64,000 nucleotides of DNA from Paenibacillus lupini (GCF_011761355.1 NZ_JAASRW010000006.1:1-64000), one strand, 5' to 3'; positions 46,377 to 55,461 are shown, numbered from the stretch's first letter. Made by a program: numbers and translations. The notes: a model not told the origin generated them from the sequence alone.

Positions 46377-47760
46377 ATGTTTTATGCTGCCGACCAGCAG
46401 ACATCGAGCCAGTACCTGCTGTCCCAGATTCTTTTCCCTGTCCCGGGTGTACTTGCAAATTTATCTTTTGTACGATAACACGGGAAATTCGCAGATGATC
46501 CGTCTCCTCAATAATGAAGACGTACCCTTCCCCATACTCAATCCGCTGCTGATTCTTTGGAGGAATCTCAATCTGTGAATAGATCCATCCGCCTATCGTA
46601 TCATAATTATCGCTTTCAATATCAAGCCCGAAGTAGCTGTTCACTTCCTCAATCAGCACCATGCCACTTATCGAATAAGTTGTCTCATCCCGCTTCTCGA
46701 TCTCTGCACGTTCTTCATCAAACTCATCCTGGATCTCGCCTACAATCTCCTCCATAATATCCTCGAGTGTCACAAGACCGGATGTTCCTCCGTATTCGTC
46801 GATAAGGATAGCAATTTGTGCTTTTTTCTTCTGCATAAGAATAAGCAGATTACTGATCTGCATGGAATCCGGTACCGTTGTGATTGGACGCATAATTTGC
46901 CGGATATCCGTAAGGCTATGCATCGTATCCTTAAGTAAATCTTTTATATGAACGAAACCGATAATATTATCCTTATCATTATCACAAACTGGATATCTCG
47001 TATGCATTTCATTAAGCGCAATATCTTTGTTCTCATCCAAGGTCAAATTCACATATAAACAGACCATCTCTGTACGAGGAATCATGATTTCACGGGCATT
47101 GGTCTCGGCAAATTCGAAAATATTATCAACCAACGTCAGCTCTGTATTATTGATCAGTCCATTCTTGTGGCTCTCTTTCATCAAAATACGGATCTCCTGT
47201 TCCGTATGAGCCAAATGCTGCTCGGATGCCGGTTCAATGCCGAAGCGCTTCAACAGCTGATTGGCAAGACCGTTTAATACCCAAATGAAGGGATACATGA
47301 GTTTGCGGAACATAACGAGAGGCGCCGCTGTCAGCAAGGTAACCGCCTCCGCTTTACGGATGGCGATTGTTTTAGGGGCGAGTTCACCGAGGACGATATG
47401 GAGAATCGTGATAAAAACGAAGGCAATAACGAAGGAAATAGAATGGATCCATACCGGGCTGCCCCAACCAAGCGCAACAAACCAAGGTTCAATTAACCTT
47501 TTGACCGCAGGCTCACCAATCCAGCCCAAACCAAGCGAGGCCAGAGTAATTCCCAGCTGGCATGCCGATAAATAAGCATCGAGATTACCCGTCAGATGTG
47601 AAGCAAGCTTCGCCCGCAGGTGGCCTTCTGCAGCCAACGTTTCGATTCGAGTTCCTCGAACCTTCACCATGGCGAATTCCGCCGCAACAAACAGACCATT
47701 CATGAGCACCAAAAACAAAATAAGCGTCAGTTGCAGCATTAACGGAAGCGGATCACTCAA
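46375..47760 (-). CDS. CNNM/CorC-type hemolysin-family membrane protein
   Basis: The 461-residue protein has a CNNM (DUF21) membrane domain (LTLILFLVLMNGLFVAAEFAMVKVRGTRIETL; ACQLGITLASLGLGWIGEPAV), two CBS domains (MIPRTEMVCLYVNLTLDENKDIALNEMHTRYPV), and a C-terminal CorC_HlyC domain with the acidic motif EEIVGEIQDEFDEE. Such proteins (YhdP, YrkA, MpfA) take part in Mg2+ efflux or uptake. The start is unclear: TTG 47760 has AGGGG at good spacing, while the frame continues to GTG 47811, which lies on top of its own GGAGG. Confidence 0.85.
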   Translation of the reverse strand: MSDPLPLMLQLTLILFLVLMNGLFVAAEFAMVKVRGTRIETLAAEGHLRAKLASHLTGNLDAYLSACQLGITLASLGLGWIGEPAVKRLIEPWFVALGWGSPVWIHSISFVIAFVFITILHIVLGELAPKTIAIRKAEAVTLLTAAPLVMFRKLMYPFIWVLNGLANQLLKRFGIEPASEQHLAHTEQEIRILMKESHKNGLINNTELTLVDNIFEFAETNAREIMIPRTEMVCLYVNLTLDENKDIALNEMHTRYPVCDNDKDNIIGFVHIKDLLKDTMHSLTDIRQIMRPITTVPDSMQISNLLILMQKKKAQIAILIDEYGGTSGLVTLEDIMEEIVGEIQDEFDEERAEIEKRDETTYSISGMVLIEEVNSYFGLDIESDNYDTIGGWIYSQIEIPPKNQQRIEYGEGYVFIIEETDHLRISRVIVQKINLQVHPGQGKESGTAGTGSMSAGRQHKT

Positions 47761-47994
47761 TAATGTCCCCTGCCAGCCGTGCGTTCTTGCCTTGCACAAC
47801 GACAGGCGCACCTCCTTCGAAAAGGAAATTAACTTCTACTACAGGTTAATCCAAGCCGCTGCTTTAAATATTGTAATCTTTAGGCTGCGGTAATTCAGTC
47901 TATTCGGATTGAATGTCTCATTATGCAGAATTAATCAGATTAGAGCTTCTCATATTGTTCAAAAAGGCAAAGCCTCAAGCTGCAGACGATCTGT

Positions 47995-48000
47995 TATAAT
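47995..48000 (+). promoter_or_regulatory. Candidate copC promoter -10
   Basis: A perfect TATAAT with TGTTATAAT context lies 38 bases upstream of the copC ATG. The -35 position is poor (GCCTCA). Confidence 0.45.
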
Positions 48001-48038
48001 GACATCAATTAATCCAATAAATGAGGGTGATCTACATA

Positions 48039-48635
48039 ATGAAACGAATTTTACTAATCTGTTTAGCTGCCCTATTCCTTCTGCCAAGCGTCGCTATGGC
48101 TCACTCGAGAATCAGTGAATCAATGCCTGCAAAGGATGCGACCGTTACAGCTTCTCCAACTGAAATTTCCATGACGTTTAACACGAATATTGAAAATTTG
48201 AGTAAATTCAAACTCATCAATGAGACTGGCGAGCAAGTGCCGACAGGGGATATTACAGTCAACGAAGCAACAATGAGCAGCAGCGTTGCCGAACCGTTAA
48301 AGAATGGCGCTTACACGGTTAAATGGACCATTATCGGCGCTGACGGCCATGCGGTTGACGGTGAATATGCTTTTACTGTTAATGCGCCTGAAGCTACTAC
48401 ACCAGAAGCGACACCGGCGGTGACAGAATCGCCATCACCTGCCGCCGATGAGACTACAGCACCTGACGAGAATGCATCAGCATCACCAACTGTATCGGAA
48501 GACCCCCCTCCTTCTGCAGCGGCGGAAGATGATACAGCCAGCAAGAACAGCGATTCAAATCCTGCTATTTGGATTATTGCTGGAGTCGTTGTTGTTGCAG
48601 CCGTATTCTTCATGATCCGGAGGCGCCGCAAATGA
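48039..48635 (+). CDS. copC: CopC-domain copper protein with membrane tail
   Basis: The 198-residue precursor has a Sec signal cleaved after AMA, leaving His22 as the new N-terminus (HSRISESMPAKD), the usual Cu(II) ligand of CopC/YcnJ-type proteins. The second metal region (WTIIGADGHAVDGEY) carries the Asp and His. A Thr/Ala/Pro/Ser-rich linker of about 60 residues leads to a C-terminal membrane helix and the basic end RRRRK. Start at 48039 behind GAGGGTGAT. It overlaps copD by 4 bases. Confidence 0.9.
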   Translation: MKRILLICLAALFLLPSVAMAHSRISESMPAKDATVTASPTEISMTFNTNIENLSKFKLINETGEQVPTGDITVNEATMSSSVAEPLKNGAYTVKWTIIGADGHAVDGEYAFTVNAPEATTPEATPAVTESPSPAADETTAPDENASASPTVSEDPPPSAAAEDDTASKNSDSNPAIWIIAGVVVVAAVFFMIRRRRK

Positions 48636-49720
48636 GTTATGTTAGCGAGGCTCTTCTGTACGTCTGCTTCGCCATTCTGACTGGAACGTTTATTTTACGA
48701 GTTATTCCTGAGCATAGACGTCCGCTTATTCAAGTTCCGTCCGGATTGCTGCTTGCTTGTATAATTGCCATTCCGATTCTGGAATTCGTTCCGATCCATC
48801 AATCTGCCGTATTGTTTGCCAAAGATGTGGAGATCCCTTATGGAGAAATGGTAAAAAACATCCTGCTAGAGCTGAACAATGGCAAAGCGTGGATCTGGTC
48901 GACAGTCGCATCGATTGGCTTAGCCTTCCTGCTTGGCCTTCGTTCCTTCCGTGACGATAAACATATGCCGAAGGTCGGCTTGTTCATTATGTTCCTCCTC
49001 ATCTTATGGCTTGGCTATGCCAGCCACGCTACATCGCTTTATGGCACAAAGGGCTGGCTAGTACACTCTGCCCATTTCCTTGCTGTTACAGCGTGGATTG
49101 GCGTATTATTGGCCGTAAGCTGGTTCTCGAAGGACAGCCGCAATTGGGATGCTTTCCTAGGCTGGTTCTCTCCGCTCGCAATTGGCTGCATGCTTATTAC
49201 GTTTATCGCAGGCATCACGTTGATGACTTTTACAACACCGCAGTATGTCAACTCTTGGATGCTGCCATACGGACAGATGCTGCTGCTTAAACATTTGCTA
49301 ATCGCACCACTATTGTTATTTGCTTATACAAACGGCTTTGGTTACCGGAAAAAGCTTAATGAGGATAGCAGCTTTAATCCAAAGCCTTGGCTGAAAGCTG
49401 AAAGCATCATCGCCATGCTGCTGTTTATCGTTACGGGTGCATTAGGTCAGCAGACTCCTCCGCATAATGTGAAAGAAACGCTGCAATCGGTCTCTCCATC
49501 AAAGCTGTTTACGACCATCTACAATGGACATTTCAGCCCTGATTTGACGTTAAAGCTTTCGATCGGTCTCGATAGTATTCTTATGCTCGCCGCCGCTATC
49601 ATCATGATGGTGGGCCTCATTCGGATGTACAGGGATAACAAAGTGTATCCCGCATTCGCAATGGGACTGCTAACTTCGATATTTGGCTACTTTGCTCTTA
49701 TGTTCAGTATTCAAGGATGA
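48632..49720 (+). CDS. copD: CopD-domain copper uptake membrane protein
   Basis: The 362-residue protein has about eight membrane helices and CopD-domain signatures (ASHATSLYGTKGWLVHSAHFLAVTAWIGVLL; LLKHLLIAPLLLFAYTNGFGYRKK), including histidines that are likely copper-binding. With CopC it should import copper across the membrane, as the fused YcnJ protein does in B. subtilis. The start overlaps the copC stop (ATGA), so the two are translated together. No copper-sensing repressor is next to them. Confidence 0.9.
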   Translation: MSYVSEALLYVCFAILTGTFILRVIPEHRRPLIQVPSGLLLACIIAIPILEFVPIHQSAVLFAKDVEIPYGEMVKNILLELNNGKAWIWSTVASIGLAFLLGLRSFRDDKHMPKVGLFIMFLLILWLGYASHATSLYGTKGWLVHSAHFLAVTAWIGVLLAVSWFSKDSRNWDAFLGWFSPLAIGCMLITFIAGITLMTFTTPQYVNSWMLPYGQMLLLKHLLIAPLLLFAYTNGFGYRKKLNEDSSFNPKPWLKAESIIAMLLFIVTGALGQQTPPHNVKETLQSVSPSKLFTTIYNGHFSPDLTLKLSIGLDSILMLAAAIIMMVGLIRMYRDNKVYPAFAMGLLTSIFGYFALMFSIQG

Positions 49721-49738
49721 GATTGAAGTGAAGTCATA

Positions 49739-49788
49739 AAAAAGAAGCTCCTGTTCCACTATATTGGTGGTTTAGGAGCTTCTTTTTC
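49739..49788. terminator. Bidirectional terminator
   Basis: Arms AAAAAGAAGCTCCT and AGGAGCTTCTTTTT around a 21-base loop that itself can pair (CCAC/GTGG). It ends copCD and the convergent iron-binding protein gene. Confidence 0.85.
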
Positions 49789-49802
49789 ACTATAGGAACT
49801 TA

Positions 49803-50816
49803 TTACTTCGTAAGCTTGATTCCGTAGATTTCAGCAAGCTGATCAAGCATCAGGTTAGCTGCTTTAATACCGCCGGCTGTATTCCAGATCGCATCGTCCA
49901 CACGGTAGATATGGCCTTCTTTTACCGCGCTTAGACCTTTCCAGATCGGATCATTTGTCCACTCTTGCTCTTGTGCTGTGCCTTTGCCGTCACCAGTATC
50001 ATAAGTGAAGTAGAAGATACGGTCTGCATCAGCTTCTGGCAGGCGTTCCTTCGTAATTTCATCAGCAAATTGTTCTTTCGTATTTAGTGTCATCTCGTTC
50101 CGAGTAAGTCCGATTTGGCCTGCGATAACACCCGAGAATGTATCCGTGTGATAAACCCGTGTTTTTCCGCCCATAAAGCGAACGAAGGATACCGTTTCCT
50201 TCAATTTATCTCCAGCTTGCGCTTTAAAATCTTCAATACGTGCATCAAAATCAGCGATTAACTTGTTGCCTTCTTCTGTTTTACCAAGTGCTTCGGCATA
50301 AAGCTTAAAATTATCCTTCCATGCCCCGCGTAGTGTTTCCGCTTCGACCGTTGGTGCAATAGCTTTCAGCTGCTCATAAATTTCTTCATGTCTCATTTTA
50401 TTTGCGATAATAAGATCCGGCTGGAGGCCCGCGATCAGCTCCAGGTTTGGCTGTCCTTCTTCGCCAACAATCTCAACACCCTCCATATCCGCTGCGATAT
50501 GGTCATACCATGGATTACCTGTAAAGGATTTAACTGCGCCAACTGGCTTCACGCCAAGGGCTAGTACCGCTTCAGTGCCTTCGTTTGTAAGTACAACTAC
50601 ACGCTGAGGTGTACCTTTAATTTCGGTCTCGCCCATTGCATGCTTAACAACACGAGTTTCATTCGAAGCTGGTTGTTCTGCATTTGCACCAGACTTATTA
50701 TTTGAAGCTTCTGAACCGGCATTATTATTAGAATTAGAGCCACAGCCTGCCGCCAATACTGCAATAATAATCGTGCAGAGCGCCAGCCAGATTGTTTTCT
50801 TTCTAGTCTTAAACAT
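49803..50816 (-). CDS. Iron-siderophore ABC transporter substrate-binding lipoprotein
   Basis: The 337-residue product is a FecB/FhuD-type (type III) binding protein. The lipobox LAAGC (C25) with a Ser/Asn linker marks it as a lipoprotein. The body has RVVVLTNEGTEAVLALGVKPVGAVK and NLELIAGLQPDLIIANK, typical of iron(III)-siderophore binders; the particular siderophore is not known. It is divergent from the permease/ATPase genes it presumably works with, across a shared Fur box. Its stop codon lies in TTACTTCGTAAG, which matches the hairpin-repeat core. Confidence 0.93.
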   Translation of the reverse strand: MFKTRKKTIWLALCTIIIAVLAAGCGSNSNNNAGSEASNNKSGANAEQPASNETRVVKHAMGETEIKGTPQRVVVLTNEGTEAVLALGVKPVGAVKSFTGNPWYDHIAADMEGVEIVGEEGQPNLELIAGLQPDLIIANKMRHEEIYEQLKAIAPTVEAETLRGAWKDNFKLYAEALGKTEEGNKLIADFDARIEDFKAQAGDKLKETVSFVRFMGGKTRVYHTDTFSGVIAGQIGLTRNEMTLNTKEQFADEITKERLPEADADRIFYFTYDTGDGKGTAQEQEWTNDPIWKGLSAVKEGHIYRVDDAIWNTAGGIKAANLMLDQLAEIYGIKLTK

Positions 50817-50865
50817 AAGTGTAGTGCCTCCCGTTGATAATATTTCTCACTTACTCACTTGCAAC

Positions 50866-50894
50866 ACTATAAAAGAAAATGATGTCAGAGTCAA
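50866..50894 (-). promoter_or_regulatory. Promoter of the siderophore-binding protein gene
   Basis: On the minus strand TTGACT (50894-50889), 17 bases, TATAGT (50871-50866). The Fur box begins 10 bases upstream of the -35. Confidence 0.75.
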
Positions 50895-50904
50895 TAAAAA
50901 TTTT

Positions 50905-50923
50905 GAGAACGATTCTCATATTC
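50905..50923. promoter_or_regulatory. Fur box between the divergent iron-uptake genes
   Basis: GAGAACGATTCTCATATTC matches most of the 19-bp Fur consensus (GATAATGATTCTCATTATC), and TGAGAA-CGA-TTCTCA is its symmetrical 15-bp core. It lies between two divergent SigA promoters, so one Fur dimer pair could shut both transcripts. Confidence 0.85.
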
Positions 50924-50924
50924 A

Positions 50925-50953
50925 TTGACATGACCTGACCACTCTATTAAACT
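50925..50953 (+). promoter_or_regulatory. Promoter of the siderophore permease operon
   Basis: TTGACA (50925-50930), 17 bases, TAAACT (50948-50953). The -35 abuts the Fur box. Confidence 0.7.
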
Positions 50954-51012
50954 TCATTAGGTACATATTATTAGTTAGCCGTCATCCGTGAAAAAGGAGT
51001 TTGCATACAGCT

Positions 51013-51999
51013 ATGAGACTAACAGGTTTATTCCTATCCTTTCTGCTGCTTGGTGCAGCCATTATTTGCAGTATCGCATTCGGCGTCACTGATATTCCGA
51101 TTGCAACTGTATTCGACTCCATCCTCCATTATCAATCTTCTATACAAGAACAATTGATCATTCATACGGCAAGAGTTCCACGCGCCCTTATTGCAGCGGC
51201 AGCTGGGGCTAGTCTCGCCGTTGCTGGTGCTCTCATGCAGGTTGTTACCCGCAATCCGATCGCTTCTCCAAGTGTATTTGGCGTCAACTCAGGAGCATCG
51301 TTTATGGTTGTTGTTGCTTCCGGCTGGCTGGGGATAAACGCTATGCAGCCACTCACCCTTATGGCCTTGCTTGGCGCAGCCATCAGCGGAGCGATCGTAT
51401 TTGTACTTGGCAGTATGGGACGGGACGGCATGACACCTATCAAAATTACACTAGCCGGTGCTTCCATTGCTGCTTTTTTTGCTTCTTTAACGCAAGGCTT
51501 TATGCTCTCCAGCGGCAAAATGTTCGACCAGGTGCTTGTCTGGCTCGTTGGCTCTGTCGCAGGACGTGACATGCATATGCTTGTTAGTGTATTGCCATAC
51601 ATGGCAGTAGGACTTGTCATCGCGCTGGCGCTCTCCCGCCATCTGAATGTCCTTGGAATGGGAGATGATATCGCCCAAACATTAGGTCAACGTACGGCTT
51701 ATGTCAAATGGATGGCTTCTATTGCCGTTATTCTGCTTGCAGGAGCTTCGGTTGCCGTTGCTGGTCCAATTGCTTTCGTGGGTATCATTATTCCTCATAT
51801 CGTCCGTTATTTCGTTGGTGCGGATTATCGTTGGGTTATTCCATATAGCGCGGTGCTTGGAGGCGTATTGCTTGTAACGGCAGATATCGGTTCCCGTTAC
51901 ATCGCCATGCCTAGAGAGGTTCCGGTCGGGGTTATGACAGCCGTCATCGGAGTACCTTTCTTCGTCTATATCGCGCGGAAAGGACGACAGACAACATGA
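51013..51999 (+). CDS. FecCD-family iron-siderophore permease (first subunit)
   Basis: The 328-residue membrane protein has about ten helices and the FecCD signatures VPRALIAAAAGASLAVAGALMQVVTRNPIASPSVFGVNSGA and GPIAFVGIIIPHIVRYFVG. It pairs with the second permease and the ATPase downstream. ATG 51013 is taken as the start although AGGAG is 13 bases away; an in-frame TTG at 51001 is too near to it. Overlap with the next gene is 4 bases (ATGA). Confidence 0.9.
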   Translation: MRLTGLFLSFLLLGAAIICSIAFGVTDIPIATVFDSILHYQSSIQEQLIIHTARVPRALIAAAAGASLAVAGALMQVVTRNPIASPSVFGVNSGASFMVVVASGWLGINAMQPLTLMALLGAAISGAIVFVLGSMGRDGMTPIKITLAGASIAAFFASLTQGFMLSSGKMFDQVLVWLVGSVAGRDMHMLVSVLPYMAVGLVIALALSRHLNVLGMGDDIAQTLGQRTAYVKWMASIAVILLAGASVAVAGPIAFVGIIIPHIVRYFVGADYRWVIPYSAVLGGVLLVTADIGSRYIAMPREVPVGVMTAVIGVPFFVYIARKGRQTT

Positions 52000-53039
52000 G
52001 CAAATATAAAACTTTCCGATGGGACAAGCCTAAGCTATCCTATCTTCTGGAACATAAAACCTTGTGGACTGCTCTTATTTTGCTCTTGCTTTGTATAGCA
52101 GGCGCTATTCTCAGCACGGGGGTCGGCAGCCAGTTCATCGCTCCATTAGATGTTATTAAATCAATCATTGGCAAAGGCAGTGCTATGCACGATGTCATCG
52201 TGTTAAAACTGCGTCTTCCGCGTATTGTCATTGCTTTGCTTGTAGGTGCTGCCTTAGCTTCTGCAGGTGCTGTCCTTCAAGGACTGATCCGTAATCCCCT
52301 GGCCTCGCCGGACGTAACGGGAATTACGGAAGGTGCTTCTCTTGGCACCGTGCTGTTTCTCTTTTTCCTAGGCGGTCAAGTCTCCGTCCATTGGATGCCT
52401 GTCGCTGCCATTCTTGGCGCATATGCCGTTACGGCTATTCTTTATTTGTTATCTTGGAAGAACGGCGCATCGCCGCTCAGGATGGTGCTCATCGGTACCG
52501 GATTATCCGCTGCCTTTAAATCCATCTCTTATATGTTTATTATCGCAAGCCCTTATTTTCTGGCGAACCGGGCGATGACCTTTATGACGGGAAGCATCTA
52601 CGGCTCCTCTTGGGAAAAGGATGTATACACCTTACTCCCTTGGCTGATCGTATTACTCCCTGCAACCTGGCTGATGGCCCGGCATGTTAATGTGCAAGCG
52701 CTTGGGGACGATGTCGCTGGAAGCGCTGGGGCGAATGTTCAGAAGCACCGGCTTATTTTACTCCTCCTAAGCGTATCTCTTGCAGGAGCAGCTATCGCTA
52801 TTGGCGGTGCAATTGCTTTCATAGGGCTTATGGCTCCGCATATGGCACGGAAGCTTGTTGGCTCTTCCTTTGGCGGTTTACTACCGGTTAGTGCTTTAAT
52901 TGGCGCCGTTATCTTGCTCGTATCCGATTTGGTGGCGCGGACCGTATTTGCTCCACTCGATATTCCGGCTGGTGTATTCACTGCAGCCATCGGAGCACCA
53001 TTCTTTCTATACATGTTATACCGCCATCGCAACCAATAA
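51996..53039 (+). CDS. FecCD-family iron-siderophore permease (second subunit)
   Basis: The 347-residue protein repeats the FecCD pattern: LRLPRIVIALLVGAALASAGAVLQGLIRNPLASPDVTGITEG, and AIAFIGLMAPHMARKLVG. Two different permeases form the heterodimer channel of siderophore importers. It is separated from the ATPase gene by only 21 bases, with TGGAGGAAG in between. Confidence 0.93.
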   Translation: MSKYKTFRWDKPKLSYLLEHKTLWTALILLLLCIAGAILSTGVGSQFIAPLDVIKSIIGKGSAMHDVIVLKLRLPRIVIALLVGAALASAGAVLQGLIRNPLASPDVTGITEGASLGTVLFLFFLGGQVSVHWMPVAAILGAYAVTAILYLLSWKNGASPLRMVLIGTGLSAAFKSISYMFIIASPYFLANRAMTFMTGSIYGSSWEKDVYTLLPWLIVLLPATWLMARHVNVQALGDDVAGSAGANVQKHRLILLLLSVSLAGAAIAIGGAIAFIGLMAPHMARKLVGSSFGGLLPVSALIGAVILLVSDLVARTVFAPLDIPAGVFTAAIGAPFFLYMLYRHRNQ

Positions 53040-53060
53040 ATAAGCTGGAGGAAGACAACC

Positions 53061-53852
53061 ATGAGCATGCTTGAAGCGAAAGGCATCGCCCTTTCTTATG
53101 GTGGAGCACACATCTTTGAACATTTAAATATAGCGATTCCCGATGGAAAAATTACCGTTCTGATCGGAAGTAATGGCTGCGGCAAATCGACACTGCTTCG
53201 TGCTTTATCCAAATTACTCAAACCAACCAATGGCGAAGTGACCTTAAACGGTAAAGACTTATCAACGATTCCAGCCAAAACGGCTGCTAAGCAGTTATCC
53301 CTGCTGCCGCAAGGTCCTATCGCACCGGAAGGCTTAACCGTACTCCAGCTCGTCAAGCAGGGACGTTATCCTTATCAAAGCTGGCTGCAGCAATGGTCGA
53401 AGGAGGATGAAGAAGCCGTGCAATCCGCCTTGCGTGCAACAGGGATTGAAGAGCTTGCAGAACGCTCTGTCTCCTCCCTGTCAGGCGGCCAGCGCCAGCG
53501 GGCGTGGATCGCGATGACACTCGCGCAGCAGACGGACATTATTTTACTCGATGAGCCAACGACTTACTTGGATCTTACGCATCAGATCGAGGTTCTGGAC
53601 CTCCTGCAGGAGATGAATGAGCAGGATGGGCGGACGATCGTTATGGTACTGCATGATATCAACCTAGCCTGCCGTTATGCCGATCATATTGCAGCCGTAA
53701 AAAATGGTGTTATCTACGCGCAAGGAGCGCCTTCGGATATTGTAGATGCTTCGATGATTGAAGAGGTGTTCCATTTGAAATGTGATGTGATACAGGATCC
53801 TTTGTATGGGACACCTATGATTGTGCCCCATGGGCGGAAGAAAGCGAAGTAG
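53061..53852 (+). CDS. FecE/FhuC-type siderophore ABC transporter ATPase
   Basis: The 263-residue ATPase has Walker A GSNGCGKST, the signature LSGGQRQR, Walker B IILLDEPTTYLDLTHQ and the switch histidine in VLHDINLA. It powers the permease pair. The set SBP (divergent), two permeases and ATPase is complete, so siderophore uptake should be functional without other genes. Siderophore synthesis genes are not present here. Confidence 0.94.
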   Translation: MSMLEAKGIALSYGGAHIFEHLNIAIPDGKITVLIGSNGCGKSTLLRALSKLLKPTNGEVTLNGKDLSTIPAKTAAKQLSLLPQGPIAPEGLTVLQLVKQGRYPYQSWLQQWSKEDEEAVQSALRATGIEELAERSVSSLSGGQRQRAWIAMTLAQQTDIILLDEPTTYLDLTHQIEVLDLLQEMNEQDGRTIVMVLHDINLACRYADHIAAVKNGVIYAQGAPSDIVDASMIEEVFHLKCDVIQDPLYGTPMIVPHGRKKAK

Positions 53853-53886
53853 CGACGGGGAGGAAGTGAATTGATACGCCATGGAC

Positions 53887-53936
53887 AGGTATATCTCCTT
53901 ACATCTGGGCGCTTTGCTCTTTCAGGAGATATACCT
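53887..53936 (+). repeat. Two-stem structured element remnant, copy F
   Basis: Perfect 13-bp outer arms AGGTATATCTCCT and AGGAGATATACCT (53887-53899 with 53924-53936) enclose only GGGCGCTTTGCTCTTTC-like sequence, which matches the 3' constant block. The 5' constant block and the inner stem are missing. It lies downstream of the ABC operon. Confidence 0.55.
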
Positions 53937-53996
53937 TTACCCTGCCGTTATTCACTTTTGAAAAAAGAAAAGAAAGAAAAAAAATAAGACAACACA

Positions 53997-54030
53997 AGAA
54001 AAAGGACTTCTATTACGGAGTCCTTTTTCT
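53997..54030 (+). terminator. Terminator after the siderophore operon
   Basis: Arms AGAAAAAGGACT and AGTCCTTTTTCT, 12 bp perfect, with a 10-base loop. It separates the ABC operon from the kinase gene. Confidence 0.8.
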
Positions 54031-54162
54031 CGTTCCATATTTTTTCTAGAAATTAAGGGTTGATGTGCATGTTGTTTTCATGAATAATGAAGATTGGACT
54101 ATTTTGAAGATGCAAAATATGTAAATCATAATAGCAATCTATCTCTGAAAAGGACTGTCGAA

Positions 54163-55458
54163 ATGAATTCTCGAAGGCAAATTATATTTTTGACTACTTC
54201 ATTTATTATAATAGCCATATTAACAGGCGCGAAGCTCGCTTTGTCTTATTATTCAACGGAAAAGGCAACTCAGACTACATTAGCTAAACAATATATCGCG
54301 ATTGCTAATACGATTGCCAAGGGATTGGATACGGATACTTATGAGAAGTTTCTAGAGACGAAACAAGAAGACTCAAATTTTGAAAATATAAATAAGTATC
54401 TTGAAAGAAACCGCAAACGGATCAACGCTTTATATGTCTATACGTTGTTATTAGATAACAGTGATGTGGCCAAAGTAATGGCGGCAGCAACTCCCGAGGA
54501 TACAGGTTCGTTCACTATTGGATTACCTTGTACTGTCCCTCCCAAACAAGTACAGCAGGCCAAAGAAGGACGTGTCTATTATACAGACATCATAAAAGAC
54601 GCGTCTCATGGGGTATATCTATCGGTTGGTGTTCCGCTCTACAATGACTCAGGCAAACAGCTTGGAGTTCTGGCCATTGATATTGATGCCAGCAAGTTGG
54701 AATCCATCAGTGAAGAGGTCATAAACAGCAACAAGGTTATATTCACAATAGATATCTTATTTGCTATCATACTGCTGCTCGTCTTTTTCACTTTAAGAAA
54801 ATGGCATAAAAACAGCGTGAAACAGGAACTACATGAATCAGAATTCGTGTATATGTCAGAGATGAGCAAGGTAATGAGCTCCATCAAGTCGAGTAGACAT
54901 GATCTGATGAATCATTTCCAAGTGCTTCACGGCTTATTAACACTGAAGAAATACGACAGGGCAGCAGACTATCTCAAGGAATTGGCAGCAGAATCTAGAG
55001 CCCTGGAGTTATCCCTCAGGATTAATAATCCGGTAGTCCTGATTCTGTTCCAGAGTAAGTGGGAGCTGGCGCAATCCAAAAATATCGAACTTCATTTCGA
55101 TACTGAACCCGAAGAGTACAGCCGAATCGAGTCGATGGATCTGGTGAAAATTTTGTCCAACCTGTTGGATAACGCGATAGAAGCAACTGAAGCCTATTCA
55201 GGAGAACGGGCTAGGAAGATCCTTGTTACGGCCAAGACGGAAGGCTCGCAATATGTTTTTACCGTGTACAATCCCGCTGTGCTGACGTCGAAGCAGCAAA
55301 AATGTCTGTTCCACAAGGACGGATATACGTCCAAAGAAAATCCGGATGCACTCCGCGGACATGGCCTTATGATTATTAGAAGAACGGTAAATAAGTATCA
55401 CGGGGAAATTCAGTTTAAATATGAGAATGAAGTAGTAAGCATTCAAATTACGCTCTAA
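54163..55458 (+). CDS. Orphan Spo0B/CitA-type sensor histidine kinase
   Basis: The 431-residue kinase has an N-terminal membrane helix, an extracellular sensor of about 170 residues (Cache-like, with FTIGLPCTVPPKQV), a second helix (VIFTIDILFAIILLLVFFTL), and a Spo0B-type helical hairpin with the phosphoacceptor in SSRHDLMNHFQVLHGLL. The ATPase domain has ILSNLLDNAIEATEAY and GHGLMIIRRTVNKY. No response regulator gene is adjacent. The start 54163 follows AAAGGA; the frame runs 23 codons upstream without a better site. Base composition is more AT-rich than the neighbours. Confidence 0.85.
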   Translation: MNSRRQIIFLTTSFIIIAILTGAKLALSYYSTEKATQTTLAKQYIAIANTIAKGLDTDTYEKFLETKQEDSNFENINKYLERNRKRINALYVYTLLLDNSDVAKVMAAATPEDTGSFTIGLPCTVPPKQVQQAKEGRVYYTDIIKDASHGVYLSVGVPLYNDSGKQLGVLAIDIDASKLESISEEVINSNKVIFTIDILFAIILLLVFFTLRKWHKNSVKQELHESEFVYMSEMSKVMSSIKSSRHDLMNHFQVLHGLLTLKKYDRAADYLKELAAESRALELSLRINNPVVLILFQSKWELAQSKNIELHFDTEPEEYSRIESMDLVKILSNLLDNAIEATEAYSGERARKILVTAKTEGSQYVFTVYNPAVLTSKQQKCLFHKDGYTSKENPDALRGHGLMIIRRTVNKYHGEIQFKYENEVVSIQITL

Positions 55459-55461
55459 GTC

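Noticed and set aside
49799-49815. Repeat-derived C-terminus of the siderophore-binding protein
   Set aside because: The stop region contains TTACTTCGTAAG, but it is only 12 bases, the adjoining unit sequence is absent and chance similarity cannot be excluded.
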